Below are positions 50,001 to 61,512 of a stretch of 64,000 nucleotides of DNA, piece after piece. A program made the position numbers and the translations under genes. How positions within the stretch are numbered: the stretch's first letter is position 1; each line of letters starts with the position of its first letter. The stretch covers positions 5,734,001-5,798,000 of the forward strand of contig JAMPIT010000890.1 in NCBI GenBank assembly GCA_026261815.1, written 5' to 3'. The notes beneath the pieces are model-generated. The model did no database searches. It saw only the letters and a program-made list of their open reading frames with translations, and was not told the origin of the DNA. The DNA comes from Monarcha castaneiventris obscurior (taxonomy: Eukaryota > Chordata > Aves > Passeriformes > Monarchidae).

Positions 50001-53000
50001 CAGTTGTGCTAAGACTGCAAACACAAAGCACATGCTGAGCTCTATTTAGATGCTCCAAGCTTTACCTGAAATGACAATTCCTTCTTGTACTGTCCATTTC
50101 TTTTGTCATTGCTGTTGCTGAATTAGTGATGCCATTATTGCAATCAGCATTCATGAAGGCACTGGGAGTTTGGCACTCTCGGCATGAGGGAGCCTGGAGG
50201 GTTTCTGACCATGTACCTTCATCTCTCAGGCTCTTTGGGGTGTCTCACACAACCTTCCTGTTATACTAGATGCTGCATTAAGTAGACTAAAGCAACCAAA
50301 AAAGTGTTCTAGGTAGTTTAATTTTTGAAAAACACAGCGTTTCTGGACTATCAGAAAAAGAAATGCAAACGTAAATGGAAAAAAATCCCCATGTGGTTTG
50401 AATATTTTCAGAACAAACAATTGTGCCCTTGTGTTTCAAAATATTTTGGTTTCAGCTTAAGGTTTAATTTGTTTAGTTTTTAATTTATAAAGTAAACAAG
50501 GCAAGTTTGGGATGAAGCACAATATTTTCTTACTTTTTACATTAACTGTTGAGGAGAAATATTTTTAGTGCAAAACTAATGGGGATTTTTTAGGATCAGC
50601 ATCTTTCTACACATGCTTGCACATACCAACATTTTCAGAGGTTTCCAGTCCAGTTACTCAATCAAAAAAATCAATTACTAGCTGAGCCCTTGCTAGGAGG
50701 CAAACTAGTTGAGGTGAGGGCAGCTTTCAGAGCTTTGCTTGTTCCTTTCTCTTCTTGCTCAGATTCTGGCTTCCACCTCAGGGCCAGGTACCCGCTGTGG
50801 GAGGCACTGCTGGGTATCTCCTCTTTCTGGCAGGGAGACCTTCCTTCTGCATCTGCTGAATTGCTTATCAGGCTTTCTTCTCCCCGTTGTTCCCTCTGAC
50901 ACACAGCTTGGAGGTTGTGCATTCATCTCTCCTGCCATGAAGCATTCAAGGACAAGACACCCACATGCCCTACTCACAAGGTGTCACTGCAGATGCTTTG
51001 GGGCAGGTGACCCAAGTACATCCTGCCTTTCTGCCTCTGGAGGGCTGAGTGGCAAGAAGCTGAGAACAGAGATTGAGTCAGGCAGCTGGGGTGTGGTGTG
51101 TTGGATGTTCCTGTGCTGCTTATAATGGAGTTGGGACAATGGCATTTCTCCCTCCTGTGTCAGTCCCTGATAGCCTGGTGCACAGACTGGCTTTTTTTCT
51201 TTTGTTTTTCAGTTTTACACCAAGACTCAAACTCCTGCATTCGGCTGGAAACATTTTTCCTGCAATCCAGGGTTATAAAACTGTACATTGTAGTCCAAAA
51301 AAGGGAGATAAGGTTGTGTCTCTTTCTGATTTCAGATGTCTCTGTTTCATTTGGGGGGGAACACATTATGCTAAAAGAGATTTTTAATTTTTCTTTAATT
51401 TTTGCTTAAAATCATTGACACAACTTGCTTCTTCTGAATGTTTTTTTTTCTTTCTGAGCATTGAAATTGTTGTATGAGACAAATCTCTCTTTTGGAGCTT
51501 GAATTCCTATGCAGCAATGCAATTCAGTGTGTCCATAATTTGAAGACATACTGGGGTGTTGCACAGTAAGGCATTAACTGAGGAAGACGGCAGAGTTTGA
51601 GGGAGCCATGTTTTGTTTCAGGACAGGAATGTGTGTGCTGAGTGCATGCAAACCAGTAGTAATTGGTGTTCTCTGCAGGCAGCAGGATTGAGATTTCTGT
51701 GAATAATTTAAATTTCTTTTTAAAACTCGTCATTTTCCCTTTCCTTGTGTTATAGTTTGCTGTCTTCATTTAGTTGGTAGAGTTCCTCAGTGTTCTGAGA
51801 AATGCTGTGTAAATAATAAGCTAACGATTCCTATTCATCAATTCTTGTTCATGCTGTTTGAGACCATTAGGCGGACACTGGGCCCCCTCCTACCCGTGTC
51901 AAATTGCTGTGTGATTTCTAAATAATGATTTTGTGTCATAGAACTTAGGTTAACAGAAACTCCTGGACTGAAAACATAATACTAATACTTAATATATGGT
52001 ATTGTAAGCATATGTAATAAAAGGCTGCCTTATGTAGTATGGTTTCTCTCGTACTGGATCTGCAGATTTTAGATGATTTGCAATCACCATATTACAAGAT
52101 CTAGGAAGAGATTTGTACAGCATCAGTGTCATGCTAGTTCCCATTAAAATCAAAGGGAGTTTTTCTGCTGGCTGCAATTAAAGCAGCTAGACAGCGCTGA
52201 GCCACAGGCTTAGAGGCACAGCCTTCCAATTACAGGTAGCTCAATCAAACCCCTTCGTACTCCTGTTTGTTTACTTATTGAATGGATACCCACGGGAGTA
52301 TGTGGAATCCCCCCTACCAGGGGAAAGAACAAAGCAAGTCAAGTTGATAATCTCCTGTCACTCTTTGCTGTGGCATAGCAGTTTTATGTTTATTGGCATG
52401 TTTTGGGATGAGAAGTTATGCATCACAAAATACGCTTTTAACTATATCACAACAATTCATTAGGTTGAGACTCTAAGTCATGATTTAATAACTCTAATCC
52501 AGAAACTGCCAAAGAAATCTACTCTGAGGCTTACAGCTATATTTCCCCATCCAGACTGGAGTAAGATTTCAACCTGAGTACGTGCAGTAGGTTTCATTCC
52601 TCTGATTATTCAGGCAGCTACAGGTAAATTTTTAGTGGGGAGAGAAGAAATTGCCACTCAGGGGAAAAACTTGAAAAAAATAGCGTTTAAGCTCTCTCTT
52701 GGAAATTGCACACCCTAAATTGTGGGCCCAGAAGGAGCATTTCTGTGAAAAACAGGCTGCTAAACTATGAACTCTTCAGTTTGAAAATGCTTTAAGATGA
52801 CTTCTGCACATGCAGTTTCAGGCAGGAAGCTGTAGGTGACAAACAAGGTCTATTCCCTTCTGAAAATTGTGAGCCACACCATTTCCCCAAAGCACTGGTA
52901 TCATTTTGTTGTCACTGTCGGATCCAGCCCTCAGTAACTGGCCAGCTGTACTGTCATCCAGGAGGTGGAGGGGACAAGGTGGCACTGACTGGTTTCTCCA

Positions 53001-53149
53001 ACTCAGACTAAAGCAACTAAAACAGACTAGATTGATTTCAAAAAGAAATAAATGTTTCCTGGGGCAACCCATGATACCTTACCAGCTGCTACCCACATCA
53101 CAGCACGTGTCCATCTGCTCCTGTAAGGACTATAAAGTACAAGACCATA
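47001..53149. other. Unique non-coding stretch
   Basis: No gene is supported. AT-rich sequence at 47.4-47.85 kb has scattered TAAT cores. A cluster of overlapping open frames with two strong acceptor-like sites at 50761 and 51211 is discussed under findings. Otherwise nothing stands out. Confidence 0.5.
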
Positions 53150-53273
53150 TCACAGAATCACAGAATTACCGGGTTGGAAGAGACCTTCAAGATCATCGAG
53201 TCCAACCTCTGTCCTAACACCTTAACTAAACTAAACCATGGCACTGAGTCTCTTTTTAAAGTCTCTTTTTAAA
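53150..53273 (-). mobile_element. CR1 LINE 3' end, short
   Basis: The plus strand begins TCACAGAATCACAGAATTAC, the reverse of two ATTCTGTG octamers, followed by GGGTTGGAAGAGACCTTCAA, TCATCGAGTCCAACCTCTGT and CTAAACCATGGCACTGAGTC. The CR1 sense strand is therefore minus. Similarity is lost after the tandem 13-bp duplication at 53248-53273, leaving about 120 bp of 5'-truncated element. The octamer tail is well preserved. Confidence 0.92.
53248..53273. repeat. 13-bp perfect tandem duplication inside CR1
   Basis: GTCTCTTTTTAAA is present twice, at 53248-53260 and 53261-53273, at the 5' edge of the CR1 fragment. The GTCTCTTTTTAAA word is part of the CR1 family sequence, so the duplication arose in or after insertion. 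Confidence 0.92.
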
Positions 53274-56081
53274 GACAACCATCCTTGCTAAAATGATTCA
53301 TTGAGAGACTGGTACCACGAGTAGACATGGGCCTGCCTGCTCCCTGCCTTTCAGCAAACCTGGAGAAATCCTGGAAACACAGCAGAGCCACAGACTGCTG
53401 GGAAAGCAGAAGGTGACAGGTCTGCCCAAGGGTGTAGCCAGGATGAGGGAAGGCAAGTCTCCATTCTGAACGTGGCTCCTGAGCCACGCTTACGAGCAGT
53501 TTCCCAAAGATATGGGGCTCATGTGGCTGGACAGGCTGCTTGACTCCCTGCTCCCTCAGCAGCGTTTGAATTTGCTTGCCACTTAGAACCAAAGTTAGCT
53601 GAAGGGCAGGGATTGGAAAATGAAATGTTCCTGAAACATGACTGAGAGCTCGTGATGTGGTAGAGGAGAATGACATCCAAATTGATGTCTCCACAGTGGA
53701 AAAGAGGGCAGCAGGAGCCCAGCTACTTTAATTAGGCACTGGAGGATCTGGATGGGAGCACGCTGCAGGAAAGCAGGCTGGGAAGTTCACAGACTACTTG
53801 TTATTAGGAGGGCAGCCTGCAGGGGCTCAGGGCTTGCTGCCGAAGTTTGTTTATAATGCAGCACGTTCTCCCAGTCTGCTGTAAAGGAAGCCTGGTTGGG
53901 GCTTAGAAATCAGACTTAACTCTTTGCTGGGTCTAGTTCAGCCTTAAAACACATGGCAAAGCTGAGTCTCTGTTTTTCTCCTAACCTTGCCTGCTTGCTC
54001 TTACAGCTTTTCCCTGTCTCTGACCTGAGAACTGTTTCCTGTGAGTGTTGTGGGTCACACACACTCCTGTGAATATGATTGGATTTGTCAAGGTGTCTTG
54101 TCAGAACAAAGGAGTTACTCATGCTCAGGAGCTTTATGATCCCTAACCTGATGGGAAGAGATAGGGCAGCAAAATCTCCCTATAGGTAAAAGATCCTGCT
54201 TCTGTGAGGTTTTAGAGCTATTTGTTTTATTTTTATTTGAATATGAATTCAAAAAGGATTTGAATGTGCAGAGGGTAATCAATCATGAAGACTTCTGTGA
54301 TCCTTTTGAGTGAAACAAAATTAATTTTAATCTCTCAATGTTTGTACGAGAGGGAGCAGTAGTATTTATTTGGCAGGTGTGTGGGCACACTCTCTCTCTG
54401 AAGCACGCAGTAAAACAAAGCATAACAAATCTGTATTTACAAATCTGAGGAAGCCTGCACTGCAGTCAACATATTAAAGTTCTTTCGGCAGCTCGAGAGA
54501 TGATTTGCATTGAGTGCCTTAGCCCAGGTTTACTGAGACAGAGGAAGGTGTTGACACAATATGTGTTTGAAACATTGCTTACATTTTCTCACATGAAACT
54601 TCAGCTGTTTCTTCGAAGTTTGCCACATGCTGAGATGAAGCAAGGAATACTTAAAAAAAATTCCTTGTCAGAGGCTTCTCTAGATAGGAGAAAAGATAAA
54701 AAAACAAGTACAAAAATGCAGAGGAATTATTTCTGCCCATTAAACTCTTGAGTTTGCAGTCTCTAATTCACAAATTTAGCTAGAGGGAGAAGATCAATAT
54801 CAGAACTCTGCTAGCAGCATTAGTTGTTGTATGCTTGGGAGAAATCAGGAGCTGGACTTCAAAGTGCTCTTTATTTGGTGAAGGTTATACTGTTTAAGGC
54901 TTGGAGAATGCTGCTTAGCAGAAAGAGGTAATTGGAAAGCAGAAGTAAAAGCCACAGCTCCAGCAGCATGGAAAAGCGTAAAACCATTGCCATGTGCATC
55001 AGGCTGCAAAATGAGGAAACCCATCTGGGAAATAATGGTTCAGAAAATCACTGTGTTAAGGGATAATGGAAGGGCTGCTCCACCCTCTTGTTGGTCCTGA
55101 GGAGGTCAGTGGAAAGATAGGTGAAATGGGGGAAGCAGCTTAAAGATCCTGTGTGTTCCCTTTGCAGGCAGGGGGAAACAGGAAGAAAGCAAACATTCCC
55201 CTTAGGTAGGGGACAGCTTTTCCTCCTCTCCTCAGCTGCTTTTTTTTCCCCCCTGGAATCATATAATCTTTGAATTGAGGTTGGCTCTTTTCCTTAAGAT
55301 GTGCATCAACTCCTGTGGAGCTGAGGGTTTGGTAAAGGCACTGAAGATCTCTATTATTTACTGGGCCAGGTGTGATGTGCACATTCTTTCAAACTATCAC
55401 AGTTTCAGGTGAAGAAGCCTAGGATAAAACTCCACAGATAAAGAAATAATGCAGATTGTGGCTCCTGCTTATTTTAACTAGCACTGTAGGCTTCCTGAGT
55501 CTTGGTAATTCCAACAATGCGAATTTTCTTCCAGCAGAGGAATGCCCACCTAAATCATGATTCAATTGCTTGCAGGAAGGATGGCACTGACATACACCAG
55601 GACTAAAAGAAGACAATAGTGGTGTTTTGTCCCTTCCATACCCCAAGATAGATCCTAAATAGACAGTTTGAAGAGCTAAAATCAAGTGGGCTGGAGAGAT
55701 GATGGTGAAGGGATTCTCTAGTCTGAGAAAGCAGGTAGAAGGGATGACAGCAAGAGCTCTGGCCCTGTTGGCTCCCTGTTGTGCTAATCTCCAAAAGAGC
55801 TAGGAGGCTGCAAAACAGGCTGAGATAGGCTCCCTGCAGCTCCTGTTGTCCAACAAATCAGTCCTAATGGAGCACAAGGACAGAAAGTTGTCTTAGGAGT
55901 AGAGGCCTGCTCCTGGAGAGAAGAAGGTTTACAGACAGGTTCACAGCTTGAAAAGTTGTTGGCTTTTTGCCATCCTTCTATACACTTGCTGATGAAGCCA
56001 GAACAAAGTGAATGAAATTAAATCTCATTTGGGTCCTGCTGCTTTTAACTTACCCAGTAGTTATGTCACTCAGGGGGGTTT

Positions 56082-56128
56082 TTGTTGGTTGTTTTTTTTC
56101 GGTTGTTTTTTTTCTTTTTTTCTCTGAA
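56082..56128. repeat. T-rich low-complexity run
   Basis: Thymine runs are broken by GG and C residues. This is simple sequence. Confidence 0.85.
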
Positions 56129-58439
56129 GTGTACCAGCCCCACCAAAGGAAAGCCAGAAAGCCACCTGGCCTCTGAGGCTATGTTCAGATGCAGGTCCCT
56201 AAACTAGCCCTTTCTAGCAAGAACAATGCCAGCTGTTGTAAGGGGAGTGATTCCTTTCTCCACACTCAGCACCAGAACATGCAGCAGGTGACAGAGCTGA
56301 TGGGAGAATGCTGTCCTTGCTACTAATCAGAGAAGCTTTGCTCTTGATTTGTATCTCTCCCATATAAATCAGAGGAAACATGATATGGAAAAAGATTTGG
56401 GTGGTTGTTTCACACCCTTATGTTCATTTCCCACCATTCATAAGGCATCTTTATTGCACAAAAAAGGTAAGTAGTGGTTATATTTTCTCCCAGGGAAAAA
56501 CAGGATTGCCCTGGTGTCACTGAGGTTTCCCAAGTCTGGATAGATTTTATGGAGAAGGAAAGACAGGCAAGGAAAGACTTTTGAGAGCTCCTCCATCTAG
56601 ATAGCCTTTTAAGTAAGGTTTTTGTATGTGTCAGAGTTCACAAGACCTACCTTGCTCTGTTGAACCTTCAGCTTTTCAAGTATCCTATAAGAAAAGCTAT
56701 GTGAAAGCTATTGAGTACCACTTGTGTGGGGAAATTCGTTTTATTTCAGTCTAAATTTAAATCACTGCAGGTGGTGATGTCCCTTTAACTCTGGTCCCAT
56801 CTCTTGGTGTGAATCCCATGCAAATGTTTCTTTGGTGGAAATCTTTTCCTTTTAGTGCTTTGGCTACACAGATGAAAAAACAGACACAAAATGTGGAATT
56901 ATCCATAAGTCCAGCCCAGGTCTACTTCATTTGGGTTTGGGTGACTTAAAAATGCTAAAAAAAGTGATTATTCCCAGGTTCCCCTTGTTCCAATGACATT
57001 CACAGCTGTTGTGGTTCCTTTTGAGCACTGCATTTTTTTCAAGGTCCATACAATTTCCTTTTGCATTGCACAGCATTGCACAGCTTTAAATTGCACTATC
57101 ATGGGTGGCAGCTGGGCCTGATTCAGCTCCAGGGGAATGGAAGTAAACCCTGATAGTTCTATAGTGTATAAACTGTGTTAATGTTTTTCACAAATAGTCA
57201 AGAGGAAAATCATGCTTATTTGTCCCAGTGCAGGCAGAGATGCCTGTACAAGCTTACAGATGTTCTTCTGCAGCAAAGGTGCTTCTGTCCACCTGCCCTA
57301 ATTCAATTTTCACATCCTCCTGTGCTGGAGCAGAGTGTGCAAGTCACCTAAGAGCCACCCCAGCAAGTGTGACATCTATTCTAGGCTCAGTGTCCAGCAA
57401 AGATGATTGCACCTTACAGGCCTGTCTCCAGAGAGATTCTGGGCAGAAAGTTTGCAAGATGGGTCAGATTACTCTCTGACAACGTTAGTCAGTAGGATGG
57501 GATCCATCCCCCCCCAAATCATTGATTTACTAGCTGTTCCACTGTAGGTAAATGAGTTTAGGTTCAGGTATAGACTCTTCTTTAAAAAAAAAAAATTCTA
57601 CTTTGTGAAGGAGGTTGAGATTATTTGATGACCTGCCATTATAGACTTGAATACAAATATTCATACAAGTGCGGATCTTGCAGGATTTGACTTTCAAAGA
57701 AAACTTTCTGTAGAATACACAGGCTTTCATATTTGCTTTTTTGAGGGGTTTTCCCCTCATTTTCTCAGTCAGAGGTAAGTGGGTTGTCCTGATGCACCAG
57801 AAAACAACCTCTGAGAGGAGCACAAGCCTCAAAATACAGATTCTCTCCCTGTACAGAAAGAGAAATATAATCCAGAACTGATCATTAAGACAAGAGCCAA
57901 CTGTGCTCCTGAATTTGATTGCAGCCCAGACCGAGGGGGGCAGTGGAAAGCAGTGGATTGTACTTGCAAGGATCCACTAGAGTGGAAGCAGTGGGAATGT
58001 GACAGTCAGGAACACGAAACTGTGGGACCTGAAACTTTAGTCAGCCCTCAGGCTGTGTGCAGAACTCCCTGCTTCTTGTAGATCCCATTAGAGCTTCCCA
58101 GTAAGGTACTGAGCAAAGGGCTATTCCCTGAGTCCAAGTGGCAGAAGCTGCCTGCTTTCTCCTGCATGCTGTTACTGTGGGGAGATTTTTGCTGGTAAAT
58201 TTTAGCACCCATGGTGATGCCCACCATGTGTGTTCTCTAGTTACACACACAGCTCCTGTGCTTGCAGGTCCCACACCTCAAGGAGCTGCTCCATAAAGTC
58301 TTCCTGGGCTTCCTCCTGACACTGTGAGCCTTTCCCTGATGTGGGAGCTAAGAGCAGATGCCAACTCTTTGGAGAGCAGAGAGTTAGATGGATAATTCAG
58401 CCAACAGCCCCGACAAAACTGTAGAACAGCATAATTATA

Positions 58440-58860
58440 ATAAAGTTTTAAAATATTCCTGTATCACTTGGATGAATTTTTTCATTTTCCACTCTGAGAA
58501 TAACCTCTGATCTCCTGTGGAAATGCATCTAGCATTTAAATGGAATCTACATGTTTCTCTTGGACATTCAATTTTGGCTAGAGCTTTCAAAAGAAAAATA
58601 AAAATCAGACAAAAGACACTTATTCTGTGATAATGGTTCTGTTTCAGTGGTGTCTTTTAATTATGCTAGCCGGCTGTGTAAACTTAATTGCATTAGAGGC
58701 TACTAATTATCTGATTAGGAAATGCTTGGCTGTAACAGCTTATTTTAATGAATTGACTGTGGATGCATGTGATTTTTCTTTGTTACCTCAAATTGTTAAA
58801 CTCCATAACCTGCATTCGGTCATTTTTTTTTAACTTTTAATTTTAAATCTAATATGTGAA
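58440..58860. promoter_or_regulatory. Candidate conserved non-coding element (strongest in window)
   Basis: The core at 58650-58770 carries TTTTAATTATG, CTTAATTGCATTAG, CTACTAATTATC, CTGATTAGG and TTTTAATGAATTG within about 110 bases. TGTAAAC (forkhead-like) and a GATGCATG word lie in or near the same core. It is AT-rich but not repetitive, and no mobile-element landmarks are present. The flanks to 58440 and 58860 share the texture. The pattern is that of a homeodomain/POU-responsive enhancer or an ultraconserved-type element. This is inference from motif density; I cannot test conservation here. Confidence 0.38.
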
Positions 58861-61489
58861 ACATGAACACATTTTTTGCCATCTGGAATGGTTGCATATG
58901 TTTTGCTGCTTGTGCCTTCCTGTAAGTGATCAAATCTCTGTTGTCATTCTTTTCCTGGGGTAGGTTTTGTGTGGCTTTTTCTTCTTCTTTTTTTTGTCCC
59001 CTCCTTTCTCTTCATCACATTTGTTTCTACTAAGTGACATGGGAGATTTTATTTAGAAGCTGAGTTGTATTTAAGTTGTCTCAAGAAGGAGATATAGGGG
59101 TATTCTGCTTCTCTGAAGTATCTGAGACAGCACAAGGGCTGCCAGAAATTGCATGGGAAAAAAGATGGTGTAGAGATAGTGTCTTCTGGCTAATGAATTT
59201 CAGAGGATCTGGTCCTTCAAATCATCTGCAGGCCTGGATTGTTTGGATGAATGTGAGCTGTCACATCCATCCTAGAGGTCATGGCCAAGTGATACTATTG
59301 GAATGAGAAGCAGAGATGTGAGCCTGACTAATATTATTTCACCAGCTGCTTATGCTCATTCTTGGGTAGGCACTGAATTATAAATCTGCAAGTAGAGTTG
59401 TGGCCAGGAACATTTCTGAGCAACTGTCCAAGATAAAACAAGGCATTTGTTCACTTGGTTTCAATTGATTTTTCAAGGAGTGATGTCTTAAAACATTTCT
59501 TGCCCTTTTGAGCACTTTCTGAATGTCAGGGGGATTCTGGAGTCATTGCAGAAATGATTATAAAGGAGATATGATGAAATGGGAGAAATTTGAGGTGTTT
59601 CAAACTCCCCTCTTCATTTAACCTTTCCGAAGTGGCATCTGAGCCACCCATAAGTTTTTGAAGCTATGGAAAATGTGAAAATACTTTGGCATAGACTTTA
59701 TTTAAGATAACTTTCAATCTTGATTTTCCAGTTCTGGTAATGCTGAACAAAATATGCATTCTCAAAGTGAAATATAATTGTTTCACGTGGTAGATTTTTT
59801 TGCCTCTGATTAGGAGCCAGAGTTGGTTTAAAACCCAATTGTCCTGCTCAGAAGTAGCAGCAAAGTATTGACAGCAACTGAGAATTCATCTTGCTGCTGA
59901 GAGAAATGTCTCTGGAGAGTCCCTGTTATTTATGTACTTAACCCTACCCCGATGTTTTGGTACCTGAGGAGGGCTGATGTCTAGATCTGTTTGCGGGAAA
60001 ATTTCCATTGAAGCTTCCCAGTTGTGGTTTAGCCTTGTTCCCATGCCCAACTCTTGCTTGGAGTCCTGTCTTCCTTTACTGCCTGCCTCCTTCTGGATGC
60101 ATCCAAAGTGGGTTTTGGAATATTCCCATGGAACAGCAGGCAGTCCTGCTTAATGGACAGGTGGAGAAGGCACAGATGATATTGAATGAGACCCCTCTGC
60201 CCTCCCTCAGCCCTGTCTTCCCTTCTCAACAGATGTGCCCAGCACAGATAGACGCAATTCCTCTTTTTGGCTTTGTTTATTCCAAAATTAACCCTTTCAT
60301 TTACTCATCCTCTGCAGTATGTAACTCTCAGGAGTTTGCTGGTGAGGAAATGAAACCTCAGACCCCTTTAATCTGTTCCAAGAATGAAGTGGGAATCTCT
60401 TGCTCCTCCTCACACCATTACTACTGCAGAGCATTTATCCCATGTGGGCTCACAGCAGCAGCCAGTAAGAAGATTCTTCTGTGCCCAGTAGTTCTGGGAG
60501 CCTTATGGTGTTGGGTGGTAGGAGAGATGTCGTCTAGGACTGGGTGAAATGCTGTGACATCAGTTCACAGGATCTCTGTTTGAACACTGCCTGGCGTCCT
60601 TTGGTTCTAACTTATAGATTTTTCTTGGTTTTTGCTCTTGAAGTCAAATAAGGGATTTAAGTTTCTGGGCAATTTTTAAACGTGTCAGAGCCACACATCC
60701 TGATGCTTGGGAAAAGGTGTGCAAGAGGTGTCTCCTCTCACCTGCTTTGCCTAGGATAGAAGCACAGGCCTGCAGACAGGCTCTAGGGGCGAGGGATTAG
60801 GGCAGCTGTGAAAAGCATCGTTGTGACAGGTCTATCAGCATGGGGTTTGCCTTCAGCAGAAGGATCTCCAGAGTCCTGCTGAGCTCCCCTGAGCACATCC
60901 CAGGCCTGGAGAGGGGCTGGTACAGCCCAGCAGTCCATGGAAGGGCATCAGTGCCCGCTCCAGCCTGGCTGCAGGAGGGGATTTGCTGCATGAGCAGGGA
61001 AAGCCGTGGGCAGCAAGAACCAGAGGAGGGAAGAAGGAGAAAGCCAAGAGACAGACATATACAGCTAGAAAGCAGGGGTTAAGGTACCAGCTACTGTTCA
61101 GTCTTCTGTCACTCTCTGAAAGGCTTGTAGAGAGCAATTAGGAGCTGGAAAGCAAACCTCTGTCCTGCTGCAGTCTCAGCTTTTGCTGCCAGGTGCTGCA
61201 AGTGAAGGCAGGCACTGCCACTTCATATTTAATTGCTGTTTGTTGAATAAGCCTTTGGCTTTTTTTCTTTTTCCTTATTGCCACCTCCAGAGTCTGCAGG
61301 TGGAAGAGCTAGAAGAAATAGCTTCAGGAACTCCTAAAATGACAGCCCTGCGGGGTTGGTGATAAGAATTAATCTCAGGCATATTTCTTTTTCTTCTGCT
61401 GCCTTTGGAGAGAGAGGGGAAATAAGGGGAAAGGTGTGTGAAGATAATCTGAGACAGCCTTCTGCTTTCTTTTTTTTTCCCTAAAGGAC

Positions 61490-61512
61490 AGGTGTAGCTA
61501 TTAGCTACACCT
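61490..61512. repeat. 23-bp near-perfect palindrome
   Basis: The 11-base arms AGGTGTAGCTA (61490-61500) and TAGCTACACCT (61502-61512) are perfect inverted repeats separated by a single T. The structure could extrude as a tight hairpin or bind a dimeric protein. No terminator or transposon context is visible. The half-site contains AGGTGT, which matches the core of T-box sites (TCACACCT, read on the other strand). Confidence 0.9.

Noticed and set aside
52607..52624. Ten-base microexon between an ATTATTCAG acceptor and a CTACAG-GTAAAT donor
   Set aside because: Splice motifs this close together occur by chance, and nothing else supports an exon.
53269..53694. Open frame of 141 codons, minus strand
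   Set aside because: It runs into the CR1 tandem duplication at its 3' end and has no recognisable protein similarity.
60008..60547. Open frame of 179 codons, plus strand, the longest in the window
   Set aside because: It has no domain and no start context. The only eye-catching part, INPFIYSS, resembles the end of a rhodopsin-family receptor helix 7 but lacks any other receptor feature. It is probably chance.
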